Positions 17,163 to 24,063 of a stretch of DNA of 52,239 bases are shown here, piece by piece. The translations under genes and the position numbers were made by a program. The stretch is from positions 1 to 52,239 of the forward strand of contig JAYSQZ010000079.1 of NCBI GenBank assembly GCA_043721315.1, given 5' to 3'. This DNA is from Elstera sp043721315 (lineage in GTDB: Bacteria; Pseudomonadota; Alphaproteobacteria; Elsterales; Elsteraceae). Numbering within the stretch: the first letter of the stretch is position 1; each line of letters starts with the position of its first letter. The notes below the pieces were generated by a model, which worked only from the letters and a program-made list of their open reading frames with translations, searched no databases and was not told where the DNA came from.

Positions 17163-18365
17163 ATGGTTGAGTTTTCAAATTCCCCGGATCATTTAGACAC
17201 GTTGCTGGTGCGCGGGGCCATAACGCGCTCGAGCTTTGGCGAGACTTCCGAGGCGATTTTTATGACCTCGGGCTTCGTGTACGAAAGCGCCGCCCAGGCC
17301 GAAGCGCGTTTTACGGGGGAAGACCCCGGCTACGTCTATTCCCGCTACCGCAATCCCACGCTGGAAGGCTTCGAGCAACGCTTGCGCTTGCTGGAGGGCG
17401 CGGAAGCCTGTCACGGCACTGCCAGCGGCATGGCGGCGGTGTTTGCGGCTTTGGCGGCGAGCGTGAAGGCGGGCGATCATATTGTCGCGGGGCGTGCTCT
17501 GTTCGGCTCCTGCCATGTCATCCTCACGCAACTGCTGCCAAAATGGGGCGTGACGGCGACACTGGTGGACGGCGGCGATTTGAGCGCCTGGGAAGCGGCG
17601 GTTCAGCCGAACACGAAGGTTTTCTTCATGGAAACCCCGGCGAACCCCACCTTGTCGTTGATCGACATAAAAGCCGTATCGGACCTTGCCCATAGCGTTG
17701 GCGCGATTGTGGTTATTGATAATGTCTTCGCTACGCCGCTGCTGCAAAAGCCGCTCGAATTTGGTGCGGATATCGTGACCTATTCCGCGACGAAACATCT
17801 CGACGGGCAGGGGCGCTGTTTGGGCGGTGCGGTGCTCGGCTCGGCCGCCTTCTGCACCGATCAGCTTCAGCCGTTCCTACGCCACACCGGCCCCGCCCTC
17901 AGCCCGTTCAATGCTTGGTTATTGGTGAAGGGGTTGGAAACCCTGTCGTTGCGGGTCGAGCGCGCGTGCGATACCGCCACCGTTCTGGCCGATCAACTCT
18001 ACGGCGATAAGGCCGTGGCGCAGGTGCTCTACCCCCATCACCACAGCCACCCGCAGGTTGAGCTTGGCAAACGCCAGATGACGCGTGGGGGAACCTTGCT
18101 GGCCATCGAACTCAAGGGCGGGCGTAAAGCGGCCTGGGCTTTCATGGATGCGCTTCAGATCGTCGATATTTCCAATAATCTCGGCGATGCGCGCTCCCTC
18201 ATCACCCACCCGATGACCACGACCCACCGGGCGATGCCGGAAGAAGATCGCGGTGCGATGGGCATTACCGAAGGGCTGGTGCGCCTCTCGGTCGGTCTCG
18301 AAAGCGTCAAGGATCTTCAAGACGATATTGCGCGCGGCCTTAGCGCCGCTGCCGTTCACGCTTAA
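17163..18365 (+). CDS. metZ: O-succinylhomoserine sulfhydrylase MetZ
   Basis: MetZ makes homocysteine from O-succinylhomoserine and sulfide in methionine synthesis. The 400-residue protein belongs to the Cys/Met metabolism PLP family. It has YSRYRNPT (about 59-66), ETPANPTLSLID, and the PLP lysine K211 in YSATKHLDGQGR. The LDGQGRCLGG context is that of MetZ rather than cystathionine enzymes. The ATG at 17163 has GGGAG nine bases upstream. A GTG at 17085, adjacent to the riboswitch tail, is in frame and would add 26 residues of no recognisable family sequence. The riboswitch implies repression by S-adenosylmethionine. Confidence 0.93.
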   Translation: MVEFSNSPDHLDTLLVRGAITRSSFGETSEAIFMTSGFVYESAAQAEARFTGEDPGYVYSRYRNPTLEGFEQRLRLLEGAEACHGTASGMAAVFAALAASVKAGDHIVAGRALFGSCHVILTQLLPKWGVTATLVDGGDLSAWEAAVQPNTKVFFMETPANPTLSLIDIKAVSDLAHSVGAIVVIDNVFATPLLQKPLEFGADIVTYSATKHLDGQGRCLGGAVLGSAAFCTDQLQPFLRHTGPALSPFNAWLLVKGLETLSLRVERACDTATVLADQLYGDKAVAQVLYPHHHSHPQVELGKRQMTRGGTLLAIELKGGRKAAWAFMDALQIVDISNNLGDARSLITHPMTTTHRAMPEEDRGAMGITEGLVRLSVGLESVKDLQDDIARGLSAAAVHA

Positions 18366-18368
18366 CGC

Positions 18369-18502
18369 CAAGTCTTGATGAGAATAATTCATCAAGACTT
18401 GTACGGCGCGACTGCGCCGCGCGCCTTATGGCGCGGGAGGCAAGGGTTCTGGAAGAACCCGCCCGCCGCGTGAGGGCTGCGGTGATCGGTTTCGATCACC
18501 GC
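18369..18502 (+). ncRNA. Five consecutive stem-loops between metZ and the rhodanese gene
   Basis: Five perfect inverted repeats follow one another: 18369-18401 (13 bp, 7-base loop), 18404-18419 (6 bp, GACT loop), 18420-18435 (6 bp, TTAT loop), 18444-18460 (6 bp, 5-base loop) and 18479-18502 (10 bp, GTTT loop). None has a T-tract, so they are not simple terminators. They lie directly upstream of the rhodanese gene and could be a structured leader, an RNA-processing region or a folded repeat cluster. I do not recognise a known RNA family here. Confidence 0.6.
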
Positions 18503-18525
18503 ACACTGGCAAAAGGAACTAAGCT

Positions 18526-18945
18526 ATGAATGAGTACGCGGGGGACGTTTCGCCCACCGAAACCTGGACCGCCTTGAAAGACGATCCCACCGCCGTGTTA
18601 ATCGACGTGCGAACCCCCGCCGAATGGGCCTATGTGGGCCTGCCGGATGTGGCGTCGATTGGTAAGCTCGTGCTCACGGTGGCGTGGCAAACATGGCCGG
18701 AGGGGCGGCAGAACCCGGCCTTTATTGCAGAAGCGCAGGAACAGGGCCTCAAGCTCGGCCAGCCGGTTTATTTGCTGTGCCGTTCCGGCGTGCGAAGCCT
18801 CGCGGCAGCGAAAGCCCTCACCGAAGCGGGTTACGGCCCCTGCTATAACATCGCCGGGGGGTTTGAAGGCCCGCTCGACCCCGCCCGTCATCGCGGCACC
18901 TTGGCCGGGTGGAAGCTGGAAGGGCTACCGTGGCGGCAGGGGTGA
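18526..18945 (+). CDS. Single-domain rhodanese-like sulfurtransferase
   Basis: The 139-residue protein has one rhodanese domain with VLIDVRTPAEW (24-34) and an active-site loop YLLCRSGVRS around C85, which would carry a persulfide. The six-residue loop after the Cys (RSGVRS) is typical of sulfurtransferases of the GlpE/PspE type. No signal peptide is present. Its position after the SAM-II-controlled metZ suggests a role in sulfane-sulfur handling linked to methionine synthesis (inference). It converges with livF, only three bases separating the stops. Confidence 0.88.
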   Translation: MNEYAGDVSPTETWTALKDDPTAVLIDVRTPAEWAYVGLPDVASIGKLVLTVAWQTWPEGRQNPAFIAEAQEQGLKLGQPVYLLCRSGVRSLAAAKALTEAGYGPCYNIAGGFEGPLDPARHRGTLAGWKLEGLPWRQG

Positions 18946-18948
18946 TCG

Positions 18949-19656
18949 TCAGACCCCCAGCCAAGTTTCCGTTAAGGCTTTATCGGCCAGAAGCCCCCCG
19001 GTCGCCCCCGCCGCCTGAACCTTGCCGCCGCCCAATATCAGCGCGCGCGGGGCGCAAGCGCGGGCGACGGGGAGCATTTGTTCCGACAGCAGCAGCGTTA
19101 GCCCTGCCGCGCGCATCAGGTTGATCGCCTCGATCATATCGTGCACGATCATCGGGGCGAGGCCCTCGGCGGGTTCGTCCAGCAACAGCAGCCGGGGTTG
19201 CCCCAGCAGGCAGCGGGCTATTGCGAGCATTTGGGCTTCCCCGCCACTAATCGCCCCGCCGCGCTGGTTTAGCAAGGCTGCGAGCGCGGGGAAGAGCGAG
19301 AGAATGCCGGCAATATCCCACGGCGGTAGCGGCGATTCCGGGTCGGGAGTGCGGAGGCCGGTGGCAAGGTTTTCCGCGACCGTTAGATCGGCGAAAATGC
19401 GTCGCTCCTCCGGCACATAGCCGATACCTGCCCGCGCCCGCCGAAACGGTGGCCAGCGCGAAATATCATCTCCGCGCCACAGAATGCGCCCGGTTGCAAG
19501 CGGAATAAGCCCGATGAGGGCTTTCATCAGCGTCGATTTACCCGCGCCGTTGCGCCCCAGCAGGGCCAGTGCCTCGCCTTCGGCCAGCGTGAAGGAAACA
19601 TCTGTCAATACCGGCTGGCCGCCGTAGCCGAGCGTGAGGCCGTCAACGGTTAGCAT
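18949..19656 (-). CDS. livF: Branched-chain amino acid-type ABC transporter ATPase LivF
   Basis: The 235-residue ATPase has Walker A GRNGAGKST at 34-42, the LivF-typical GIGYVPEERRIFADLTVAENL, the signature GGAISGGEAQMLAIAR and Walker B LLLLDEPAEGLAP. It would power uptake with LivG, the fused permease and the binding protein, all in the same minus-strand operon. Its start overlaps the livG stop by 14 bases. The substrate cannot be told from the ATPase. Confidence 0.92.
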   Translation of the reverse strand: MLTVDGLTLGYGGQPVLTDVSFTLAEGEALALLGRNGAGKSTLMKALIGLIPLATGRILWRGDDISRWPPFRRARAGIGYVPEERRIFADLTVAENLATGLRTPDPESPLPPWDIAGILSLFPALAALLNQRGGAISGGEAQMLAIARCLLGQPRLLLLDEPAEGLAPMIVHDMIEAINLMRAAGLTLLLSEQMLPVARACAPRALILGGGKVQAAGATGGLLADKALTETWLGV

Positions 19657-20356
19657 CGGTTACTCCCAGATAGGCGGCCTGCACCTCCCGGTTGGCGCGG
19701 ATGGCCTCGGGGGTCCCTTGAGCGATCAGGCGGCCTTGGTGGAGTACGGCGATACGGTCGGCATGGGCGAACACCGCCTCCATATCATGTTCGGTAAACA
19801 GCACCGCAATCCCGCCTGCCGCAAGGCGCGAGATCAACCGATAGAGCGCCGCGCGCTCTGCTGTCGCCATGCCTGCCGTCGGCTCGTCCAGCAGCAGCAG
19901 GCGCGGGGACACGGCCAAGGCCAGAGCGAGATCGAGGCGTTTGCGGTCGCCGTGGTCAAGCACCTGTGCGGGAACTTCGGCACGGTCAGCGAGCGCGACC
20001 TGCGCCAGCAGCGCCTCGGGATCAGCCCCCCGGCGGGCCGCGCGGGCGGCGACCGTCACGGCTTCGCGCACGCGCATCGAATCGAACAGCGCGGGCACCT
20101 GAAAACTGCGACCCACGCCAAGCCGTGCCAGTAAATTAGGGGAAAGATCGGGCACGGTTTCACCGAAATACTGCAAGTCCCCCCCTGCAATCGGCACTTG
20201 CCCACACAGCCGCGCAAAAAGGGTGGATTTCCCTGCCCCGTTCGGCCCAATCACCGCCACCCGTTCGTACGCGGCGAGGCGCAAGGTGAGCGGGTGCAGG
20301 ATAATCCGGTCGCCATAGGAGGCGGTCATCCGCTCTGCCTCTAGCGCCCAAACCAT
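19643..20356 (-). CDS. livG: Branched-chain amino acid-type ABC transporter ATPase LivG
   Basis: The 237-residue ATPase has Walker A GPNGAGKST at 37-45, the LivG-like GVGRSFQVPALFDSMRVRE, and Walker B LLLLDEPTAGMATAE. The expected LSGGQ-like signature is degenerate: VLDHGDRKRLDLALAL sits where LSYGQQR..EIA is usual. Similar variants occur in urea/BCAA-type LivG proteins. The ATG at 20356 is chosen, overlapping the permease stop by 16 bases; an upstream in-frame start at 20431 adds residues with no ATPase counterpart. Confidence 0.88.
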   Translation of the reverse strand: MVWALEAERMTASYGDRIILHPLTLRLAAYERVAVIGPNGAGKSTLFARLCGQVPIAGGDLQYFGETVPDLSPNLLARLGVGRSFQVPALFDSMRVREAVTVAARAARRGADPEALLAQVALADRAEVPAQVLDHGDRKRLDLALALAVSPRLLLLDEPTAGMATAERAALYRLISRLAAGGIAVLFTEHDMEAVFAHADRIAVLHQGRLIAQGTPEAIRANREVQAAYLGVTDANR

Positions 20357-22209
20357 GCGGGCCTCCCCGCGCGGAAACCCAGCCGGGCGAAAATCAGCGC
20401 CAACAGTGCCAGCCCCAAAATCGCGCGCCAATAGGGCGTGGATCGGATCAACTCGCTGTGCAGCGCGTGGAAAACCGCCGCGCCGCCAAAAGCCCCAATG
20501 ACCGAAAACTGCCCGCCTAAAACCAGCATCACTAGCCCATCGACCGACTGACCGAGGCTTGCCAGTTGCGGAAAGGCACTGCCGCGCGTCAGCACCGTCA
20601 GCCCCCCGGCCAGCCCGGCAATCGCGCCGGAGAGCGCAAAAGCGCGCAGTTTGATGCCCGTCAGCGAGAGTCCCGAGGCGGCAGCCCGCCCCGGATGATC
20701 GCGCAAGGCCCGCAGAAAAGCCCCCGTCGGCGCAAAGCTGAGACGACGAATGAGGGTTGCGACACTCACGGACAGAACGAGGACGAGCAGGAAGAAGGCG
20801 GCTCTATCGGCAAAAAACCCCTTCGGGCTGAGGCCGAGCAGCCCATCGTCCCCGCCGGTAAGCCCCTGCGCTTGGATCGCCAGCGACCACAGCCCTTGCG
20901 CGACCGCGAGGCTGACCATTGCCAGCGACACGCCCGACAGCCGCAAAGACAGCGCGCCGACGCCAAGCCCGCCCAAACCGCCGATCAGCACTGCATTCAG
21001 CAATCCCAACGCCAGCGCCACTTCTTCCGGCACTCCCGCCCGCGCAGAAGGCACCACCAGCGCTAAAGCATACGCGCCAAGCCCGAAGAACGCCGCTTGC
21101 CCGAACGTCACCAACCCACCGACGCCGATCAACCAGTGGAGCGACAGGGCGAACAGCCCAAGACAGAGAAACTCGGTCAGCAGCAGTAGCCCATAGGCAC
21201 GGGGAGAGCCGGGGAGAAGGTGGAGCCACAGCGGCGCGGTTGCAAGCGCGATCCCGGTAAGGGCCAGTACCTGCTTCTGCCGGATCGACCAAGGCTTCAG
21301 CGGCGGCGCGCGCTCGGCCAGCGGCGGCGGCCCCGGTGGCGGCGGGGGTTTGCCGCCCAAACCTTGCGGGCGCAGCCACAGCGTGAGCGCCATGATCAGG
21401 AAGGGCAGCACCAAGCTCGATTTCGGCCAGATCACTAGCGCCGCCGACTGCACGAGACCAATCAGCAAGGCCGCCCGAAACGCCCCGCCGACACTGCCAA
21501 GCCCGCCGACGACCACGACGACGAAGGCATCGACGACCAAGGTAAGATCGAGGCCCAAGTGAGCGGCATCGCGCGGCAATAGTAAGGCCCCACCAAGGCC
21601 CGCAAGCCCGGCCCCGAGGGCGAAAACCGCCGTGCGAAGCCGATCTTCCCGCACGCCTAACGCCCCCAGCATTGGAGCATCGAGGGTTGCGGCGCGAATG
21701 AGAATGCCGAAGCGCGTGCGCCCCATCAGCCAGTGCAGCCCTATAGCCACCCCGGCGGCAGCGACAATTAAAAAGAGATTATAAACCGGGTAGCGCCGCT
21801 CCAGCAGTGTTACCGAGCCTGACAGGCTGGGCCAGCGCGGCCCCAGCAAATCTTCCGGCCCCCAAATCGCCAGCGCGGCGTCTTGGATAATCAACACCAG
21901 CGCGAAGGTTGCCAGCAGTTGCAGCAACTCCGGCGCGCGGTAGAGCGGGCGGATCAGGCTGCGCTCAATCCCGGCCCCCAAGAGGGCAACGATGAGGACA
22001 GCCGCCAAAATAGCCAGCGGATAAGGCAGGTAAGCAAGCAGGGTGTAGGTTAGAAACGCCCCCAGCATGGCAAGGCTGCCGTGGGCAAAGTTCACCACGC
22101 GGCTGACCCCGAAAATCAGAGTCAGCCCCGAAGCGATGAGAAACAAAACCCCGCCGCTGACAAACCCGTTCAGCAGAACAAACAGCAAGGTTTGCAGAGT
22201 ATCGGTCAT
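20341..22209 (-). CDS. Fused LivH-LivM type ABC transporter permease
   Basis: This 622-residue membrane protein joins two permeases normally encoded separately. The N-terminal half (about 1-290) is LivH-like, with FVSGGVLFLIASGLTLIFG and VVVVVGGLGSVGGAF. A Pro-rich linker (KPPPPPGPPPLAERAPP) leads to the LivM-like half (about 325-622), with GLLLLTEFLCLGLFALSLHW, GVGGLVTFGQAAFFGLGAY and LVLGGQFSVIGAFGGAAVF. Each half has about eight hydrophobic segments. The ATG at 22209 follows the binding-protein stop by seven bases. Confidence 0.9.
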   Translation of the reverse strand: MTDTLQTLLFVLLNGFVSGGVLFLIASGLTLIFGVSRVVNFAHGSLAMLGAFLTYTLLAYLPYPLAILAAVLIVALLGAGIERSLIRPLYRAPELLQLLATFALVLIIQDAALAIWGPEDLLGPRWPSLSGSVTLLERRYPVYNLFLIVAAAGVAIGLHWLMGRTRFGILIRAATLDAPMLGALGVREDRLRTAVFALGAGLAGLGGALLLPRDAAHLGLDLTLVVDAFVVVVVGGLGSVGGAFRAALLIGLVQSAALVIWPKSSLVLPFLIMALTLWLRPQGLGGKPPPPPGPPPLAERAPPLKPWSIRQKQVLALTGIALATAPLWLHLLPGSPRAYGLLLLTEFLCLGLFALSLHWLIGVGGLVTFGQAAFFGLGAYALALVVPSARAGVPEEVALALGLLNAVLIGGLGGLGVGALSLRLSGVSLAMVSLAVAQGLWSLAIQAQGLTGGDDGLLGLSPKGFFADRAAFFLLVLVLSVSVATLIRRLSFAPTGAFLRALRDHPGRAAASGLSLTGIKLRAFALSGAIAGLAGGLTVLTRGSAFPQLASLGQSVDGLVMLVLGGQFSVIGAFGGAAVFHALHSELIRSTPYWRAILGLALLALIFARLGFRAGRPAWFGR

Positions 22210-22216
22210 TGAGAGT

Positions 22217-23419
22217 TTAGTTTCTGGCCTCGGCAGGGCGGCGGCGGCGGCCTTCGTCTTCACTAGGAAGCACGCTGGCCCCATCAATATAGCGCCATTC
22301 TACCATAACACCGCGCCCGTCCTTCTGCGCGGTTTTGCCAACGAAGGCGCCCAGTGTGGATTGATGGTCGCCCGCGCGGAATTTGGCCGGGCCGAAGGGG
22401 CTATCAAACGTCAGGCCACGGTAGGCCGCGATCAGCTTTTCCGTATCGGTCGATCCGGCTTTCTTCAGCGCGGCGGCAATCGTGTAGATGGTGGTATAGC
22501 CAACGACCGAGCCTAAGCGCGGGTTTTCCTTGAACTTGCCTTCGTAGGCGGTGCGAAAAATTCGATGCGTTTCCGTATCGAGTTGCGACCACGGATAGCC
22601 GGTGACGATCCAGCCTTCCGGGGTTTCGTCTTTCAACGGATCGAGGTATTCCGGCTCGCCGGTGAGCGCGCTCACCACGGCCCGGCCCTTAAACAAATCG
22701 CGGCTATTGCCTTCTTTCACGAACCGCGCCAAATCCGCCCCGAAGGTTGCATTGAAGATGGCTTGTGGCTTGGCGGCTTCGAGGCCTTCAACCGTGGCTC
22801 CGGCATCGAGTTTGCCTTGTGCGGGCCACTGTTCGCCTACCCAAGTTATGTCTGGGCGCTTGGCGGATAAGGCTTGTTTGAAGGCCGCAACGAACGCCGT
22901 GCCATATTCATAGTTCGGGGCAACCGTGGCCCAGCGGGTTGCAGGCAGCGTAGCTGCTTCCGCCGCCAGCATTTCGGCCTGCATGGCGGTGGAGGCGCGC
23001 AGGCGGAACACGTAGCGCGAACCTTTGTCCCACACCAGCGCGTCCGACAAAGGTTCGGACGCCACGAACAGAATTTTCTGCCGATTGGCATAATCGGCCA
23101 CGGCAAGCCCCGTGCTGGAAGAGAAGGTTCCGGCCAGCAGATCGACCTTTTCCGCCGTCACCAACTCTTCTGCGTGACGGGCGGCATCGGCGGGCTTAAA
23201 GCCGTCATCCCGAAACACCACCTCCAAGGGCCGTCCCAGAACCCCGCCCGCGCGGTTGATTTCCTCCAACGCAAGCTCGATACCCTTTTTATAGGGCTGA
23301 GTGAAAGCGGCGAGTGCCGTGTAGCTGTTGATCTCACCAATACGGATGGGATCAGCCGCAACCGCTAGGGGGGTGCTAAGGCTAAGCGCGAGGGTTAAGG
23401 CAACAGAGATGCGGCGCAT
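22217..23419 (-). CDS. Periplasmic substrate-binding protein, branched-chain amino acid type
   Basis: The 400-residue protein has a signal peptide (cleavage after AVAA near residue 22) and a type I periplasmic-binding fold of the Leu/Ile/Val-binding class. Features are PIRIGEINSYTA at the mature start, INRAGGVLGRPLEVVFRDD, the TFSSSTGLAVADYA hinge region and APNYEYGTAF. It is the first gene of the operon binding protein, fused permease, LivG, LivF. The ligand may be an amino acid or amide; it is not deducible. The C-terminus ends in a basic tail (RRRRPAEARN), unusual for the family. Confidence 0.9.
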   Translation of the reverse strand: MRRISVALTLALSLSTPLAVAADPIRIGEINSYTALAAFTQPYKKGIELALEEINRAGGVLGRPLEVVFRDDGFKPADAARHAEELVTAEKVDLLAGTFSSSTGLAVADYANRQKILFVASEPLSDALVWDKGSRYVFRLRASTAMQAEMLAAEAATLPATRWATVAPNYEYGTAFVAAFKQALSAKRPDITWVGEQWPAQGKLDAGATVEGLEAAKPQAIFNATFGADLARFVKEGNSRDLFKGRAVVSALTGEPEYLDPLKDETPEGWIVTGYPWSQLDTETHRIFRTAYEGKFKENPRLGSVVGYTTIYTIAAALKKAGSTDTEKLIAAYRGLTFDSPFGPAKFRAGDHQSTLGAFVGKTAQKDGRGVMVEWRYIDGASVLPSEDEGRRRRPAEARN

Positions 23420-23554
23420 TCAGAAGGTTCCTTAAAGAGCCGTAATTAGGCAAGCACCCTGCGGTTTTGGCGGCAACGGCACAAGCCGCACCCCCGCGCC
23501 GCACCCCCGCATAAACTGCATGGGCATATGAATACTGCGCTCGTGAGTGAATGA

Positions 23555-23869
23555 TTAGGGACTGTCGGCAGTCCCGCCGGGCAACGCGGCCCTGAGACGT
23601 GCGGGCGTTTCCGGTGTAACACCCGTTTTGGTGCAAAAAGCCAGAAGTTGCGCCTCGTCGCCCAACAAAAAATCCAGCACCCCGCCCAGAAACGCTGGCT
23701 CTGTGGCGCGGGCGCGCACTTCGTCCGGCCAGAGACCGGTGGTTGCCATCAGGCCCGATAATCGTTCTGGTTCCGCAGCAATCCAGGCAAGGGCTTGGAG
23801 TGCTAAAGTTTCGGCGGCCTCGCGCGTGGCGGTAAGGGCAGCGCTGCGATCAGGTTTCGGGAATTGCAT
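23555..23869 (-). CDS. DUF3572 family protein
   Basis: This 104-residue protein matches my recollection of the alphaproteobacterial DUF3572 family. It has ETLALQALAWIAAEPERL, then FLGGVLDFLLGDEAQLLAFC. It appears to be a small all-helical cytosolic protein of unknown function. The ATG at 23869 is chosen; an upstream in-frame ATG at 23929 would add 20 residues. It stands alone between the ABC transporter and pepN. Confidence 0.75.
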   Translation of the reverse strand: MQFPKPDRSAALTATREAAETLALQALAWIAAEPERLSGLMATTGLWPDEVRARATEPAFLGGVLDFLLGDEAQLLAFCTKTGVTPETPARLRAALPGGTADSP

Positions 23870-24005
23870 GGAATAGAGAGTACCGCCGCTGCCCTGCCGA
23901 ACGCGAGGGAAAAAAAGCCCCGCCATCATCGCGCCGATTGCAGGTTGGCCCCGGCTCTGGAATGGTCTTACCGAGAGTTTCTTTGCTCTAGGCTATGTTT
24001 TAACA

Positions 24006-24048
24006 CAAATGCGTCGTCGCAAACGAACTCATTTGCTCGGGATTTGCT
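24006..24048 (+). repeat. Dispersed 43-bp repeat, copy 1
   Basis: This segment, just upstream of the pepN ribosome binding site, matches 31837-31879 at 35 of 43 positions. That includes an identical first 16 bases (CAAATGCGTCGTCGCA) and the shared CTCGGGAT near the end. Its CAAATG and CATTTG ends can pair. Confidence 0.75.
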
Positions 24049-24063
24049 CTAAAGGATTTGATT

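Noticed and set aside
20566..21438. Several plus-strand frames opposite the LivHM permease
   Set aside because: They are Arg/Gln/Pro-rich shadows of a hydrophobic membrane-protein gene.
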